64,000 nt of DNA from Pedobacter psychrotolerans (GTDB lineage Bacteria; Bacteroidota; Bacteroidia; Sphingobacteriales; Sphingobacteriaceae): assembly GCF_004340665.1 (NCBI RefSeq), contig NZ_SLWO01000001.1, forward strand, positions 436,450 to 500,449, read 5' to 3'. Under the pieces are notes generated by a model. It saw only the letters and a list, made by a program, of their open reading frames with translations. It did no database searches and was not told the DNA's origin. Shown in pieces: positions 31,958-44,422 of the stretch (position 1 is its first letter; each line of letters starts with the position of its first letter). Position numbers and translations under genes: made by a program.

Positions 31958-34900
31958 TTGGCAAAGACAGTCGAACAAAGAGTAAATTTTGCAACTAGTA
32001 AGCACATTATAGACTATCCGGATTTTCTGGATGTGCAATTGCAATCATTCAGAGAATTTTTCCAGATAGATACCACATCAGACGATCGCTCTAGCGAAGG
32101 TTTGTTTAAAGTGTTTGCTGAGAACTTTCCAATAACAGATTCAAGAAATATCTTCGTATTAGAGTTTCTTGATTATTTTGTTGATCCGCCACGTTACGAT
32201 ATACACGAGTGTATTGAGCGTGGATTAACCTACAATGTTCCATTAAAAGCAAAGCTAAAGCTTTCTTGTAACGATGTTGAACATGAGGATTTTGAAACTA
32301 TTATTCAGGATGTGTATTTAGGTACTATCCCGTATATGACACCAAAAGGTACATTTGTTATCAACGGTGCAGAACGTGTTATCGTTTCGCAGTTACACCG
32401 TTCTCCTGGTGTGTTCTTCGGCCAAAGCCGTCACACTAACGGAACCAAATTGTATTCTGCTCGTGTTATTCCTTTCAAAGGTTCATGGATCGAATTTGCT
32501 ACAGACGTTAATAACGTGATGTATGCTTATATCGATCGTAAGAAAAAATTCCCGGTTACCACTTTATTACGTGCTATTGGTTATGATTCTGATAAGGATA
32601 TCTTAGAACTTTTTGATCTTGCTGACGAAGTAAAAGTTAGTAAATCAGGTTTAAAGAAATATATCGGTCGTAAACTTGCTGCAAGAGTTTTAAAGAAATG
32701 GGTCGAAGATTTTGTAGATGAAGATACAGGTGAGGTAGTTTCTATCGACCGTAATGAAGTGATTCTTGAAAGAGAAACCGTTTTAGAAGACGAACATATC
32801 GATATGGTGATTGAAGCTGGTGTTAAAACCATTATTCTTTCTAAAGAAGATGGTGCTAGCCAGGCCGATTATACCATTATTTATAATACATTACAAAAAG
32901 ATACATCAAACTCAGAAAAAGAGGCTGTTGAAAACATCTATCGTGCTTTGCGTAACGCAGAACCACCTGATGAGGAAACTGCTCGTGGTATCATTGACCG
33001 TTTATTCTTCTCGGATAAACGTTACGATTTAGGAGATGTTGGTCGTTACCGCATCAACCGTAAATTGAAAATGAATACGCCTGATGATGTAAAAGTATTA
33101 ACAAAAGCAGATATTATTGCGATTGTAAAATACCTGATCAAATTGATCAACTCTAAAGAAGAAGTGGATGATATTGATCACTTGTCTAACCGTCGTGTAC
33201 GTACGGTAGGTGAGCAATTATACGCACAGTTCGGTGTTGGTTTAGCCCGTATGGCCAGAACAATCCGTGAGCGTATGAACATTCGCGATAATGAGGTGTT
33301 TACACCAACTGATTTGATTAACGCCCGTACGTTATCATCAGTAATCAACTCTTTCTTTGGTACCAATCAGTTATCTCAGTTTATGGATCAAACGAATCCA
33401 TTGGCAGAGATTACACACAAACGTCGTTTATCAGCTTTAGGCCCAGGTGGTTTGTCACGTGAAAGAGCTGGTTTCGAGGTTCGTGACGTTCACTATACTC
33501 ACTACGGTCGTTTATGTACAATTGAAACACCAGAGGGACCAAACATTGGTTTGATTTCATCACTTTGTGTGCATGCAAAAATCAATAATTTAGGTTTCAT
33601 TGAAACACCATACAAACGTGTTGAAGATGGTAAGGTAGTTGTAGACTCAGACGTTATTTATTTATCTGCAGAAGATGAAGATGGTAAAACCATTGCTCAG
33701 GCTAATGCAGAATATGATGATAAAGGTAACTTTATTACACCACGCGTTAAAGCACGTTACGAGGGTGACTTTCCAATTATTGAGCCTGAGAAATTAGACT
33801 TGATGGATGTTGCGCCTAACCAGATTACTTCAATTGCTGCTTCATTGATTCCGTTCTTAGAACATGATGATGCGAACAGGGCTTTGATGGGATCGAACAT
33901 GCAACGTCAGGCTGTACCATTGTTACGTCCTGAAGCTCCAATTGTTGGTACAGGTTTAGAAGGTCGCGTTGCCCGTGACTCGAGAACTTTGATCAATGCT
34001 GAGGGTGACGGTGTGGTAGAGTATGTAGATGCTAATGAAATTACTATCAAATATGAGCGTAACGAAGATGATCGTTTAGTTTCATTTGAAGGGGATAGCA
34101 AAACTTACCGTTTAATTAAGTTCAAAAAAACCAATCAGAATACTTGTATCAACTTAAAACCAATTGTTAAGAAAGGTCAGAAAGTTACTAAAGGACAAGT
34201 ACTTTGCGAAGGTTATGCAACTCAAAACGGTGAATTGGCATTAGGTAGAAACTTGAAAGTGGCTTTCATGCCTTGGCAAGGTTTCAACTTTGAGGATGCG
34301 ATTGTAATCAACGAACGTATTGTTCGTGATGATATTTTCACTTCATTGCATATTGAAGAGTTTGAATTAGAAGTACGTGATACTAAACGTGGAGAAGAGG
34401 AATTAACACCAGATATCCCGAACGTTTCTGAAGAGGCTACTAAAGACCTTGATGAAAACGGTATTATCCGTGTTGGTGCTGATGTAAAAGAAGGTGATAT
34501 TTTAATTGGTAAGATCACTCCAAAAGGAGAATCTGATCCTTCGCCGGAAGAGAAATTACTACGTGCTATCTTTGGTGATAAAGCAGGTGATGTTAAAGAT
34601 GCGTCTTTAAAAACTCCTCCTTCTATCCAGGGTGTGGTAATTGATACTAAATTATTCAGCCGTGCTAAGAAAACTACAAAAGCTGAAGAGAAATCGGCGA
34701 TTGAGAAATTAGACAAAGGATATACCCAAATCACGGAAAAATTAAAAGCAGAATTAGTTGATAAATTATTCACTATCGTAAATGGAAAAACATCACAAGG
34801 TGTATTTAATATTTACAAAGAATTATTAGTTGCTAAGGGTGCTAAATTTACACAGAAAATTTTAGCAGATCTTGAATTTGCTCATATTAGCCCTAACAAA

Positions 34901-35761
34901 TGGACTACTGATGATGACAAAAACGAGATGATTAAAATGTTGCTTCACAATTACGGTATCCGTGTTAATGAGGAACTTGGTGCTTACAAACGCGATAAAT
35001 TTGCGATTAGTGTAGGTGATGAGCTTCCATCAGGAATCGTACAGATGGCAAAAGTTTATGTAGCTAAAAAACGTAAATTAAAAGTAGGTGATAAAATGGC
35101 AGGTCGTCACGGTAATAAAGGTATTGTTGCACGTATTGTACGTGACGAAGATATGCCTTTCTTAGCTGATGGTACTCCGGTTGATATCGTGTTGAACCCA
35201 TTGGGTGTACCTTCACGTATGAACTTGGGACAGATCTACGAAACTATTTTGGCTTGGGCTGGTCAGGAATTGGGTGTTAAATTTGCAACTCCGATTTTTG
35301 ATGGTGCTACACACCAAGAGGTTGAAGAGTGGATTGCTAAAGCAGGTGTTCCAGCTTCAGGAAAAACCTATTTATACAATGGTTTAACAGGTGAGCGTTT
35401 CGATCAGACTACAACAGTAGGTATTATCTACATGTTGAAATTAGGTCACATGGTTGATGATAAGATGCACGCCCGTTCAATCGGACCATACTCATTAATT
35501 ACACAACAACCATTGGGTGGTAAAGCTCAATTTGGTGGTCAGCGTTTTGGTGAGATGGAGGTTTGGGCATTGGAGGCATTCGGTGCTGCTAATATTCTTC
35601 AGGAGATATTAACCGTTAAATCGGATGATGTGATCGGAAGAGCGAAAACTTACGAAGCCATTGTTAAAGGTGAAAACCTACCAACACCAGGTGTACCAGA
35701 ATCGTTTAACGTATTGGTACATGAGTTACGCGGTTTAGGTTTAGATATTACGTTAGATTAA
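31958..35761 (+). CDS. rpoB: DNA-directed RNA polymerase subunit beta
   Basis: The 1267-residue beta subunit, forming half of the catalytic cleft and the rifampicin pocket. Recognisable segments: [19 protein letters not shown] with the rifampicin-region [18 protein letters not shown], the NIGLISSL motif, [19 protein letters not shown], and the C-terminal [19 protein letters not shown]. The start codon is TTG at 31958; the next residues [14 protein letters not shown] are the family N-terminus and no ATG lies nearby. rpoC follows after 78 bp that contain a low-complexity repeat. Confidence 0.98.
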   Translation: MAKTVEQRVNFATSKHIIDYPDFLDVQLQSFREFFQIDTTSDDRSSEGLFKVFAENFPITDSRNIFVLEFLDYFVDPPRYDIHECIERGLTYNVPLKAKLKLSCNDVEHEDFETIIQDVYLGTIPYMTPKGTFVINGAERVIVSQLHRSPGVFFGQSRHTNGTKLYSARVIPFKGSWIEFATDVNNVMYAYIDRKKKFPVTTLLRAIGYDSDKDILELFDLADEVKVSKSGLKKYIGRKLAARVLKKWVEDFVDEDTGEVVSIDRNEVILERETVLEDEHIDMVIEAGVKTIILSKEDGASQADYTIIYNTLQKDTSNSEKEAVENIYRALRNAEPPDEETARGIIDRLFFSDKRYDLGDVGRYRINRKLKMNTPDDVKVLTKADIIAIVKYLIKLINSKEEVDDIDHLSNRRVRTVGEQLYAQFGVGLARMARTIRERMNIRDNEVFTPTDLINARTLSSVINSFFGTNQLSQFMDQTNPLAEITHKRRLSALGPGGLSRERAGFEVRDVHYTHYGRLCTIETPEGPNIGLISSLCVHAKINNLGFIETPYKRVEDGKVVVDSDVIYLSAEDEDGKTIAQANAEYDDKGNFITPRVKARYEGDFPIIEPEKLDLMDVAPNQITSIAASLIPFLEHDDANRALMGSNMQRQAVPLLRPEAPIVGTGLEGRVARDSRTLINAEGDGVVEYVDANEITIKYERNEDDRLVSFEGDSKTYRLIKFKKTNQNTCINLKPIVKKGQKVTKGQVLCEGYATQNGELALGRNLKVAFMPWQGFNFEDAIVINERIVRDDIFTSLHIEEFELEVRDTKRGEEELTPDIPNVSEEATKDLDENGIIRVGADVKEGDILIGKITPKGESDPSPEEKLLRAIFGDKAGDVKDASLKTPPSIQGVVIDTKLFSRAKKTTKAEEKSAIEKLDKGYTQITEKLKAELVDKLFTIVNGKTSQGVFNIYKELLVAKGAKFTQKILADLEFAHISPNKWTTDDDKNEMIKMLLHNYGIRVNEELGAYKRDKFAISVGDELPSGIVQMAKVYVAKKRKLKVGDKMAGRHGNKGIVARIVRDEDMPFLADGTPVDIVLNPLGVPSRMNLGQIYETILAWAGQELGVKFATPIFDGATHQEVEEWIAKAGVPASGKTYLYNGLTGERFDQTTTVGIIYMLKLGHMVDDKMHARSIGPYSLITQQPLGGKAQFGGQRFGEMEVWALEAFGAANILQEILTVKSDDVIGRAKTYEAIVKGENLPTPGVPESFNVLVHELRGLGLDITLD

Positions 35762-35765
35762 TTAA

Positions 35766-35820
35766 GCCGAAAGACTAGAGACTAAAGCTCAAAGCAGCTT
35801 TGGTCTTTAAGCTTTCCGCT
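35766..35820. repeat. Low-complexity repeat between rpoB and rpoC
   Basis: Units built on CGAAAGACTA, AAAGCTCAAAG and the complementary CTTTAAGCTTTCCGCTTT, able to fold back on themselves. The words match those at 24022-24105 and 49190-49290. Confidence 0.6.
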
Positions 35821-35839
35821 TTAACCTTATACAAGAGAT

Positions 35840-38800
35840 ATGTCTTACAAAAAGGATAATAAATTAAAAAGCAATTTCACATCAATCACGATTAGCTTAT
35901 CGTCTCCAGAAATTATTTTGGAACGTTCAAGCGGTGAGGTGTTGAAACCAGAAACCATTAACTACCGTACTTACAAACCTGAGCGTGATGGTTTGTTTTG
36001 TGAGCGTATTTTTGGTCCGGTAAAAGATTACGAATGTCATTGCGGTAAATACAAACGTATCCGTTATAAGGGTATCGTTTGTGATCGTTGTGGTGTTGAG
36101 GTAACAGAAAAGAAAGTACGTCGTGAGCGTATGGGACACATCGCTTTGGTGGTTCCTGTTGCGCACATCTGGTATTTCCGTTCGTTACCAAACAAAATCG
36201 GTTATTTATTAGGTTTACCTACTAAAAAACTAGATTTAATTATCTATTACGAACGTTACGTAGTGATCCAATCCGGTTTAATGGAAGAGGATGGTATCAA
36301 GTACATGGACTTCTTAACGGAAGAAGAATACTTAGATATCTTAGATAAATTACCTAAAGAAAACCAATACTTAGACGATAAAGATCCTAATAAATTCATC
36401 GCCAAAATGGGTGCTGAAGCATTAGAAGACTTATTGAAACGTATTAACTTAGATACTTTATCTTACGATTTACGTCACCAGGCTGCTAACGAAACTTCTC
36501 AACAACGTAAAAATGAGGCTTTAAAACGTCTTCAGGTTGTGGAAGCTTTCCGTGGTGCTAATACACGTATTGAGAATCGTCCGGAATGGATGATTGTTAA
36601 AATCGTTCCGGTTATTCCACCAGAATTACGTCCTTTAGTTCCATTAGAAGGTGGTCGTTTCGCTACTTCAGATTTAAATGATTTATACCGTCGTGTAATT
36701 ATCCGTAACAACCGTTTAAAACGTTTGATCGAGATTAAAGCACCAGAGGTAATTTTACGTAATGAGAAACGTATGTTGCAGGAAGCTGTAGATTCGTTAT
36801 TCGATAACTCACGTAAAGTTAATGCGGTAAAAACTGAAGGTAACCGTGCTTTGAAATCACTTTCAGATATCCTGAAAGGTAAGCAAGGTCGTTTCCGTCA
36901 GAATTTATTAGGTAAACGTGTGGATTATTCAGCTCGTTCGGTAATTGTTGTAGGGCCAAGCCTTAAATTACACGAATGCGGTATTCCTAAAGATATGGCT
37001 GCTGAGCTTTACAAACCGTTCATTATTCGTAAGATGATTGAGCGTGGTGTAGTTAAAACAGTCAAATCTGCTAAGAAAATCGTTGATAGAAAAGATCCAT
37101 TAGTTTGGGATATCTTAGAAAATGTATTAAAAGGTCACCCGGTATTATTAAACCGTGCACCTACCTTACACAGATTAGGTATTCAGGCTTTCCAGCCAAA
37201 ACTAATTGAAGGAAAAGCAATCCAGTTACATCCATTAGTTTGTACTGCATTCAACGCCGATTTTGATGGTGACCAGATGGCTGTCCACTTACCGTTAGGT
37301 AACGCAGCAATTTTGGAAGCCCAAGTATTGATGTTGGCCGCACATAACATCTTAAACCCTGCAAACGGTACACCAATCACAGTACCATCTCAGGATATGG
37401 TTTTGGGTCTTTATTATATTACTAAAGGCCGTAGAACTGATGAAACGAGAGTTGTAAAAGGACAAGATTCTAATTTCTATTCTCCAGAGGAAGTAATTAT
37501 TGCTTACAATGAGAAAGAATTAGATCTTCATGCTTTCATCAAGGTAAGGGTTAATGTTAAGCAAAATGACGGTTCTATCGTTAATAAATTAACAGAAACT
37601 ACAGTAGGTAGGGTGTTATTTAACCAAATGGTTCCTGAGGAAGTTGGTTATATCAATGAATTATTAACTAAAAAATCTTTAAGAGATATTATCGGTGAGG
37701 TAGTTAAAATGACTGGTATGGCTCGTTCTTCTCAATTCTTAGATGATATCAAAGAATTAGGTTTCCGTATGGCATTCCAGGGAGGTTTATCGTTCAACTT
37801 ACAAGACGTAAACATTCCGGTTGAAAAACATACTTTATTAGAGCAGGCTGCTAACGAAGTTGAAGAAGTAAGAAACAACTATAACATGGGTTTCATTACG
37901 AACAACGAACGTTACAATCAGATTATCGATATCTGGACCCGTATCAACAACAGGTTAACCACTTTCGTGATGAACCAATTATCTTCGGATAATCAAGGTT
38001 TCAACTCGGTTTACATGATGCTTGATTCTGGTGCACGTGGTTCGAAAGAGCAGATTCGTCAGCTTTGCGGAATGCGTGGTTTGATGGCAAAACCTCAAAA
38101 ATCAGGTTCAGGTGGTGATATCATTGAAAACCCGATCTTATCAAACTTTAAAGAAGGTTTATCGGTATTAGAGTACTTTATCTCTACTCACGGTGCGCGT
38201 AAAGGTTTGGCGGATACGGCGTTAAAAACGGCTGATGCGGGTTACCTGACTCGTCGTTTACATGATGTTGCACAGGATATGATCGTAAATTCAGAAGATT
38301 GTGGTACTTTAAGAGGTATGTACACTACTGCATTGAAAGATCAGGAAGATATTGTGGAGCCATTATATGACAGGATTTTAGGTCGTACTTCATTGCACGA
38401 TGTTTACAATCCTTTAGATAATACATTATTAGTAGGTGCTGGTGAAGACATCAACGAAGAAGTTGCAAAACTAATCGAAGAATCTCCATTAGAAGGTATT
38501 GAAATTCGTTCGGTATTAACCTGCGAAAATAAAAGAGGTGTTTGTTCATTATGTTATGGACGTAACTTAGCATCTGGTAAACGTGTTCAAAGAGGTGAGG
38601 CAGTTGGTGTAATTGCAGCACAATCAATCGGTGAGCCGGGTACACAGTTAACACTTCGTACTTTCCACGTGGGTGGTACTGCATCAAACATTGCTGCAGA
38701 ATCAAACATCGTAGCTAAGTTTGATGGTGTAATCGAATTCGAAAATATCCGTACTGTTGATACAAAAACAGAAGATGGTATTGTTCAGGTGGTATTGGGT

Positions 38801-40126
38801 CGTTCAGGTGAGTTCAAAATTGTTGAGCCAGGAACAGGACGTATCATTGTAACCAACAACATTCCTTACGGTGCATTCTTATTCGTTAAAGAAGGTGATA
38901 AATTAGCTAAAGGTGATAAAATCTGTTCATGGGATCCGTACAACGCGGTTATTCTTTCAGAATTTGCCGGTAAAGCACAATTTGATGCGATTATTGAAGG
39001 TGTAACCTTCCGTGAAGAATCAGATGAGCAAACTGGTCACCGTGAAAAAGTAATTATCGATACACGTGATAAAACTAAAAACCCTTCTGTTCAGATTGTT
39101 GATAAGAAAGGCGAATTTATTAAAGGTTATAACATTCCAGTAGGTGCCCACGTTTCAGTTGATGAAGGTGAAGCCATCCAAACTGGTCAGATTATCGCTA
39201 AGATTCCTCGTGCAACTGGTAAAACCCGAGATATTACAGGTGGTTTGCCTCGTGTAACTGAGTTATTTGAGGCGCGTAATCCTTCAAACCCAGCTGTAGT
39301 AACTGAGATTGATGGTGTAGTAACTTTAGGTGGTGTGAAACGTGGTAATCGTGAGATTACAATCGAATCTAAAGATGGTGAAGTTAAAAAATACCTTGTT
39401 CCATTGTCTAAACACATCCTTGTACAGGATAATGACTTTGTGAAAGCAGGTATGCCTTTATCAGATGGTTCAATTTCTCCTGCAGATATCTTATCAATTA
39501 AAGGTCCGGCAGCGGTTCAGGAATACTTAGTAAATGGTATTCAAGAAGTTTACCGTTTGCAAGGTGTAAAAATTAACGATAAGCACTTCGAGGTAATTGT
39601 TCACCAGATGATGCAGAAAGTTCACATTGAAGATCCAGGTGATACTATTTTCTTAGAAAACAATGCTGTTGACCGTTGGGATTTCGCTGACGAGAACGAT
39701 GCGATGTATGACAAGAAGGTTGTTGAAGATGCAGGTGATTCAAACGAAATCAAACCAGGTCAGATTGTGTCATTACGTAGATTAAGAGACGAAAATTCTC
39801 AATTGAAACGTAAAGATTTAAAACAAATCACGGTGAGAGATGCAAGACCAGCAACGGCAAGTTCTATCTTACAGGGTATTACAAGAGCATCATTAGGTAC
39901 TAAATCGTTCATTTCTGCGGCTTCGTTCCAGGAAACTACGAAAGTATTAAATGAGGCGGCAATTGCAGGTAAACGTGATAATATGTTAGGCTTGAAAGAA
40001 AACGTGATCGTTGGTCACTTAATCCCTTCAGGTACTGGCGTACGTGGTTACGAAAGAATCATCGTTGGTTCTCAAGAAGAATACGATAAATTATTGGCTT
40101 CGAAACAAGAAGAAGTAGAAGCTTAA
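35840..40126 (+). CDS. rpoC: DNA-directed RNA polymerase subunit beta'
   Basis: The 1428-residue catalytic subunit. The N-terminal zinc finger is present ([23 protein letters not shown], split here as [11 protein letters not shown] and CDRCG), as is the active-site NADFDGDQM with the three Mg-binding Asp at 474, 476 and 478, the bridge-helix and trigger-loop region ([28 protein letters not shown]), a second Cys cluster ([16 protein letters not shown]) and the [18 protein letters not shown] motif. Length is normal for Bacteroidota. Ends at a strong terminator. Confidence 0.98.
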   Translation: MSYKKDNKLKSNFTSITISLSSPEIILERSSGEVLKPETINYRTYKPERDGLFCERIFGPVKDYECHCGKYKRIRYKGIVCDRCGVEVTEKKVRRERMGHIALVVPVAHIWYFRSLPNKIGYLLGLPTKKLDLIIYYERYVVIQSGLMEEDGIKYMDFLTEEEYLDILDKLPKENQYLDDKDPNKFIAKMGAEALEDLLKRINLDTLSYDLRHQAANETSQQRKNEALKRLQVVEAFRGANTRIENRPEWMIVKIVPVIPPELRPLVPLEGGRFATSDLNDLYRRVIIRNNRLKRLIEIKAPEVILRNEKRMLQEAVDSLFDNSRKVNAVKTEGNRALKSLSDILKGKQGRFRQNLLGKRVDYSARSVIVVGPSLKLHECGIPKDMAAELYKPFIIRKMIERGVVKTVKSAKKIVDRKDPLVWDILENVLKGHPVLLNRAPTLHRLGIQAFQPKLIEGKAIQLHPLVCTAFNADFDGDQMAVHLPLGNAAILEAQVLMLAAHNILNPANGTPITVPSQDMVLGLYYITKGRRTDETRVVKGQDSNFYSPEEVIIAYNEKELDLHAFIKVRVNVKQNDGSIVNKLTETTVGRVLFNQMVPEEVGYINELLTKKSLRDIIGEVVKMTGMARSSQFLDDIKELGFRMAFQGGLSFNLQDVNIPVEKHTLLEQAANEVEEVRNNYNMGFITNNERYNQIIDIWTRINNRLTTFVMNQLSSDNQGFNSVYMMLDSGARGSKEQIRQLCGMRGLMAKPQKSGSGGDIIENPILSNFKEGLSVLEYFISTHGARKGLADTALKTADAGYLTRRLHDVAQDMIVNSEDCGTLRGMYTTALKDQEDIVEPLYDRILGRTSLHDVYNPLDNTLLVGAGEDINEEVAKLIEESPLEGIEIRSVLTCENKRGVCSLCYGRNLASGKRVQRGEAVGVIAAQSIGEPGTQLTLRTFHVGGTASNIAAESNIVAKFDGVIEFENIRTVDTKTEDGIVQVVLGRSGEFKIVEPGTGRIIVTNNIPYGAFLFVKEGDKLAKGDKICSWDPYNAVILSEFAGKAQFDAIIEGVTFREESDEQTGHREKVIIDTRDKTKNPSVQIVDKKGEFIKGYNIPVGAHVSVDEGEAIQTGQIIAKIPRATGKTRDITGGLPRVTELFEARNPSNPAVVTEIDGVVTLGGVKRGNREITIESKDGEVKKYLVPLSKHILVQDNDFVKAGMPLSDGSISPADILSIKGPAAVQEYLVNGIQEVYRLQGVKINDKHFEVIVHQMMQKVHIEDPGDTIFLENNAVDRWDFADENDAMYDKKVVEDAGDSNEIKPGQIVSLRRLRDENSQLKRKDLKQITVRDARPATASSILQGITRASLGTKSFISAASFQETTKVLNEAAIAGKRDNMLGLKENVIVGHLIPSGTGVRGYERIIVGSQEEYDKLLASKQEEVEA

Positions 40127-40148
40127 TTGTTTTAAATATTTTAAAATT

Positions 40149-40179
40149 AAGTCCTCCACCAAAAGTGGAGGACTTTTTT
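40149..40179 (+). terminator. Terminator of rpoBC
   Basis: AAGTCCTCCAC / GTGGAGGACTT hairpin (40149-40159 / 40165-40175) with a T-run. Confidence 0.95.
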
Positions 40180-40219
40180 GTTTGGAATAGATTTTGTAGT
40201 TTTATATAAAAATAAAATA

Positions 40220-40453
40220 ATGAGCGTTACAGAAATACAACTTTTTCAGATTCTAAAAGCCAAACTTGGAGAACATGAAGCTGAGCAGTTGGTTTCTTTT
40301 GTGAAGGCTGAAGTTAAATCTGAATTTAATAATAAACGTGAAATTTTAGCTACCAAAGAAGATATTGCAAATATGCAAAAGACAATCTATTTTGTCGGTC
40401 TAATTCAATTTTTGGCTATTATAGGCTCGGTTATAGGTATTGTAAATTTATGA
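40220..40453 (+). CDS. Small coiled-coil membrane protein
   Basis: From the ATG at 40220 this is a 77-residue protein. The frame is open further upstream, but that part overlaps the rpoC terminator and is unlikely to be translated. It has an N-terminal helical part (SVTEIQLFQILKAKLGEHEAEQLVSFVKAEVKSEF), a short coiled coil (ILATKEDIANMQ) and one C-terminal membrane helix (IYFVGLIQFLAIIGSVIGIV). This layout resembles the DUF1640/CCDC90-like group. Function unknown. Confidence 0.75.
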   Translation: MSVTEIQLFQILKAKLGEHEAEQLVSFVKAEVKSEFNNKREILATKEDIANMQKTIYFVGLIQFLAIIGSVIGIVNL

Positions 40454-40494
40454 TTAAATAAATAACTAAAGAACTTATTTTTAATATTACATTT

Positions 40495-40523
40495 AATTCC
40501 GCCATTGAGTAGCGGAATTTTTT
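40495..40523 (+). terminator. Terminator
   Basis: AATTCCGC / GCGGAATT hairpin (40495-40502 / 40512-40519) followed by T-rich sequence, just before the DUF3467 gene. Confidence 0.8.
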
Positions 40524-40537
40524 ATTTTTGATCTATT

Positions 40538-40849
40538 ATGGAAGAACAACAAAACGAAAATCAATTAAATATAGAGCTATCGGAAGAAATTGCAGAAGGT
40601 ATTTTTTCTAATTTGGCCATCATTACCCATTCTAATACGGAATTTGTATTGGATTTTATCCGTGTGATGCCCGGCATTCCTAAAGCTAAAGTAAAATCCA
40701 GGATTATTTTAACGCCCGAACATGCTAAACGATTATTATCTGCACTGGATGATAATATTCAAAAATTTGAAGCTATAAACGGCCGAATCAAAACACAGGA
40801 AGAACCTCCTTTTCCGATGGGCTTTGGTGGACCAACTGCACAAGCTTAA
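40538..40849 (+). CDS. DUF3467 family protein
   Basis: A 103-residue soluble protein. The DUF3467 core is clear: EIAEGIFSNLAIITHSNTEFVLDFIRVMPG followed by KSRIILTPEHAKRLLSALDDNIQKFEAINGRI. The C-terminal EEPPFPMGFGGPTA tail is low complexity. This family is widespread in Bacteroidota and other phyla and has no established function. Single gene. Confidence 0.88.
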   Translation: MEEQQNENQLNIELSEEIAEGIFSNLAIITHSNTEFVLDFIRVMPGIPKAKVKSRIILTPEHAKRLLSALDDNIQKFEAINGRIKTQEEPPFPMGFGGPTAQA

Positions 40850-40918
40850 TAATTCTTACTCCAAATATTTGCTTACTATGCCTGCATAATATATATTTGT
40901 GTATAACCATATATAAAA

Positions 40919-42142
40919 ATGAAAAAACTTTTATTGAGCGCAGTACTTTCTGTCCCGCTGTGGGTGTTTGGACAGGGTTTCCAGGTTAACTTACAAGGGC
41001 AAAAGCAAATAGGTATGGCTGGTGCAGGATCTGCATTGGCTTTGGATGAAGCTTCGGTATTTTATAATCCCGGAGCAGTTTCTTTTCTGGAAAAAAACTC
41101 TATTTCTGCTGGAGTAAATCCATTATTGTTTAAATCTGCATTTAAACAAACAGGATCGAATATTACAGAGAATGTTAAAAATAAAATAGCTCCGCCCTTT
41201 GAAGCTTATGCAGTTTGGGGGCCTAAGTCAAATAAATGGAAACTAGGAATAGGCGTCTATACTCCTTTTGGCGGTTTGGTAGATTGGGGCAATGAGTGGT
41301 CTGGAAGGTATGCCTTAACTTCTTTAAATCTAAAAGCGATTTATTTCCAACCGACACTAAGCGTAAAAATTACAGATCATATTGGCATAGGTGCGGGCTT
41401 TGTTTATAATCACGGCGATGTTAACCTACAACGAGCATTACCAGTTAATTATCCCGACGGAAGATCTGGTCATGCGACATTGGAAGGCACAGGTAGTGGT
41501 TACGGCTGGAATGCAGGTTTATACATTAAAACATTAAGTAATATTACCTTCGCAGTTGTTCATAAATCAAAAGTAGTTACCAAACTCAATGATGGAACGG
41601 CTACATTTGATGTTCCAAGTTCTTTAAGATCATCTTTCCCGGAAGGAAATACTTTTAATGCAGAGTTGCCATTGCCTTCTACCACTACATTAGGTATAGG
41701 TGTTCCTTTATCAAAAAGTACAACTTTAGCATTTGATGCCAGCTGGGTACAATGGCATATTTATAAAGAGCTTGCCTTTGATTATGCTGTGAATACTTCA
41801 GCCCTTGCAGATACCCGATCTGCTCGTAATTATCGCGATGGTTCATCATTTAAAATGGGAATTAACCACCAGGCTTCTGAAAAGTTAGCTTTAAGAGCTG
41901 GAGTTGGTTACGCATTCTCACCAGTTCAGGATGGCTACGTTACTCCGGAAGCACCAGATGCTGATCGTTATATCTTAAGTGCAGGTGTTGGATACGCACC
42001 TACCAGTCATTTTGAGCTTAATGCATCTTTCTTTTTTGAAGATGTGAAATCACGTCAGCAAAAGAACATAGAAACAGGATTAGACGGCACATTTAAAACT
42101 TTAGTTTATGCACCTGGTCTTTCATTAACTTATAAATGGTAG
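40919..42142 (+). CDS. FadL/OmpP1-type outer-membrane transport protein
   Basis: A 407-residue outer-membrane barrel of the FadL/TodX family, which lets long-chain fatty acids or other hydrophobic compounds cross the outer membrane. The signal peptide ends near VFGQG (about 1-20). The mature N-terminus (QVNLQGQKQIGMAGAGSALALDEASVFYNPGAVSF) is the characteristic NPA-like hatch region. The barrel ends in a Phe-poor but aromatic LSLTYKW. The SGNH lipoprotein starts 11 nt downstream, so the two form an operon and may work together: hydrolysis of an acyl ester at the surface, then uptake of the released chain. Confidence 0.9.
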   Translation: MKKLLLSAVLSVPLWVFGQGFQVNLQGQKQIGMAGAGSALALDEASVFYNPGAVSFLEKNSISAGVNPLLFKSAFKQTGSNITENVKNKIAPPFEAYAVWGPKSNKWKLGIGVYTPFGGLVDWGNEWSGRYALTSLNLKAIYFQPTLSVKITDHIGIGAGFVYNHGDVNLQRALPVNYPDGRSGHATLEGTGSGYGWNAGLYIKTLSNITFAVVHKSKVVTKLNDGTATFDVPSSLRSSFPEGNTFNAELPLPSTTTLGIGVPLSKSTTLAFDASWVQWHIYKELAFDYAVNTSALADTRSARNYRDGSSFKMGINHQASEKLALRAGVGYAFSPVQDGYVTPEAPDADRYILSAGVGYAPTSHFELNASFFFEDVKSRQQKNIETGLDGTFKTLVYAPGLSLTYKW

Positions 42143-42153
42143 GAGATATCAAC

Positions 42154-43446
42154 ATGAAAAAAATTATATTCAATAGTCTTGTTGCTGCTACCATCTTGTT
42201 TGCAGCTTCTTGTAAACCTGAAATTGAAACACCTGCAGCTAGAACAGCCGGTACAGCCAATTTTAGCAAATATATTGCCATAGGTAACTCATTAACTTCA
42301 GGCTATGCTGATGGTGGTTTGTATTTGGAAGGCCAGAAAGTGGCTTATCCAAACTTATTGGCTGCTCAAATGGCTACAGTTGGTGGTGGAAGTTTTACTT
42401 CTCCATTTTTTACAGATGCACAAGCGAATGGCTCTGGCTATATTTCACTCTCGGCTTTAGTAAATGGTACTCCCACTTTAACGCCCGTACTTGGAAACGG
42501 TTGGCGGGATACACCAACAAACACTCGTTTGTTTAAATACTCAGGAGAAATTCAAAATTTAGGCATTCCAGGGATGCGTTTGGATTTAGCTTTCGATCCA
42601 ACCTTTACCTTTAGTGCTGCAAATATGTTTTTTGAGCGTTTGCTTACTGATGCTCAGGTTGGCAAAGTGAATTATGCAGCCTATATTCAAGGAAGAAATC
42701 ACACTTTCTTTTCTTTATGGCTGGGTAATAATGATGCCTTAGGTTATGCCCTTAACGGCGGCGTTACTACTGATGCAACAACTGTACTAACGGAAAAGAC
42801 TACTTTCTCTTTTTTATATACCAATATGTTAAATATTTTAACCGCTGGTGGACAAAAAGGCGTGGTTGCTACTATTCCTGATGTTACGGCTGTTCCTTAT
42901 TTTAATACGGTAACGCCTGCGGCTTTATTGGCTGCTGCCAAAGCAATTAACCCTGCAGCTGCAGCCATTTATATTCAAACAGGTACTGGAGCGGTAAGAG
43001 TTGCTACCAGTGAAGATTTAATCAGATTGCCATTTCAAACTGCTGGCTTGTTAGGTACAGGAAGCATTCCTTATGGTTTGCATCCATTAAACCCGATAGC
43101 CAATAACTGGGTTTTAGATAAAGATGAAGTGATAAAGGTAAAAGATTATGTAAACAGCTATAACAGTACAATTAAATCACTGGCCAATAACAAGGGCTTA
43201 GCCGTTGCCGATACTTATACTTATTTCAACACAGTAAAAGCAGGTATTTCTGTTCAAGGGATTAATATCAATGCTGCATTTATTACCGGTGGCGCCTTTT
43301 CTTTAGATGGTATACACTTAACCCCACGTGGAAATGCTGCCATAGCCAATGTATTTGTTGATGCAATTAACGCTAAATATGGTTCAACCATTCCAACAAT
43401 CGATATTACAAAATACAGAGGTGTGAAATATCCAGATTCAAAATAA
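42154..43446 (+). CDS. SGNH/GDSL-type lipoprotein hydrolase
   Basis: A 430-residue lipoprotein from the ATG at 42154, with signal MKKIIFNSLVAATILFAASC and lipidated Cys20. The SGNH fold is indicated by block I AIGNSLTSGYADGG (candidate nucleophile Ser), LWLGNNDALGYALNGG (block III, Gly-Asn-Asn), and block V DGIHLTPRGNAAIANVF with candidate Asp and His. Such enzymes are esterases or lipases. An AGGAGA element (42141-42146) precedes the start by 7 nt. It is co-transcribed with the FadL-type porin. Confidence 0.9.
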   Translation: MKKIIFNSLVAATILFAASCKPEIETPAARTAGTANFSKYIAIGNSLTSGYADGGLYLEGQKVAYPNLLAAQMATVGGGSFTSPFFTDAQANGSGYISLSALVNGTPTLTPVLGNGWRDTPTNTRLFKYSGEIQNLGIPGMRLDLAFDPTFTFSAANMFFERLLTDAQVGKVNYAAYIQGRNHTFFSLWLGNNDALGYALNGGVTTDATTVLTEKTTFSFLYTNMLNILTAGGQKGVVATIPDVTAVPYFNTVTPAALLAAAKAINPAAAAIYIQTGTGAVRVATSEDLIRLPFQTAGLLGTGSIPYGLHPLNPIANNWVLDKDEVIKVKDYVNSYNSTIKSLANNKGLAVADTYTYFNTVKAGISVQGININAAFITGGAFSLDGIHLTPRGNAAIANVFVDAINAKYGSTIPTIDITKYRGVKYPDSK

Positions 43447-43465
43447 CATGATCTGAATATGAAAT

Positions 43466-43500
43466 AAAAAAGGGATTTGCCATTGGCAAATCCCTTTTTT
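43466..43500. terminator. Bidirectional terminator
   Basis: AAAAAAGGGATTTGCC / GGCAAATCCCTTTTTT with an ATT loop; A-run and T-run on the two sides serve the SGNH gene and the convergent miaA. Confidence 0.95.
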
Positions 43501-44407
43501 ATTTCATTACACTTTCGATATATTCAGTGATGTCATGATATTGATTTGGCTCAAACCATTTAATTTCTTGATCCCGTCTAAACCAAGTGAGTTGCCTTTT
43601 GGCAAACCTGCGCGTATTTTGTTTAATGTTTGAAACTGCTTCTTCAATTGACAACTTTTGATCTAAGTAATCAAATATTTCGCTGTAGCCCACTGTATTT
43701 AATGCATTATAAGATCTGAATTCAGTCAATGATTTTACTTCATCCACTAAGCCATTACTGATCATCTGATCAACCCTATTATTAATTCGGTCGTATAAGG
43801 TTGACCGTTCCATATTTAAGCCTATTTTAATGGTATTAAATGGCCGTTCTTTCTTGGTAGCGGATAGCATAGCAGAAAGTTTTTGTCCGGTGGATAAAAA
43901 GACTTCCAAGCCCCGGATCATTCTTTGTGGATTTTGTTGATCTACTTTGGAAAAATATTCCGGATCAAGTTTAGACAGTTGCTCTTGAATAGGGGAGATA
44001 CCCTCTGTTTTAAAAAGATTATTGAGTTGGGTTCTGACTGCAAGATCAATTTCAGGCATTTCATCCAGACCATTAATCAGCGCATTTACATATAACCCTG
44101 ACCCACCCACCATAATGGCCGAATCGTGAGTTTTAAAAATTTCCTCGAGTACTTTTAAGCCTTGCACTTCAAAATCTCCTGTACTAAACAACTGATCAAC
44201 AGAATGGGAATTTATGAAGTGATGTTTTGCAGCTGCCAACTCCGTTTGAGAAGGCTTGGCAGTACCAATTTCCATTTCTTTATAAAACTGGCGAGAATCT
44301 GCAGAAATAATCTCTGTTTGTAAATGATTAGCCAGTTCAATTGCTAAAGCTGTTTTGCCAATTGCGGTTGGCCCTACAATGGAAATTAATGTTTTTATGT
44401 TAGACAT
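43499..44407 (-). CDS. miaA: tRNA dimethylallyltransferase
   Basis: The enzyme that adds a dimethylallyl group to A37 of tRNAs reading UNN codons. 302 residues with the P-loop GPTAIGKTALAIELA (about 12-26), SADSRQFYKEMEIGTAKPS, HHFINSHSVDQLFSTGDFE and VGGSGLYVNALINGLDEMP. Length and motif order are standard. It converges on the SGNH gene across a shared terminator; the gene behind it is separated by its own terminator-like hairpin. Confidence 0.97.
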   Translation of the reverse strand: MSNIKTLISIVGPTAIGKTALAIELANHLQTEIISADSRQFYKEMEIGTAKPSQTELAAAKHHFINSHSVDQLFSTGDFEVQGLKVLEEIFKTHDSAIMVGGSGLYVNALINGLDEMPEIDLAVRTQLNNLFKTEGISPIQEQLSKLDPEYFSKVDQQNPQRMIRGLEVFLSTGQKLSAMLSATKKERPFNTIKIGLNMERSTLYDRINNRVDQMISNGLVDEVKSLTEFRSYNALNTVGYSEIFDYLDQKLSIEEAVSNIKQNTRRFAKRQLTWFRRDQEIKWFEPNQYHDITEYIESVMK

Positions 44408-44422
44408 GAGGGGTTATCTAAA

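Noticed and set aside
34222..34773. Long minus-strand frame inside rpoB (183 codons)
   Set aside because: Ser-rich antisense shadow caused by codon bias in a highly expressed gene.
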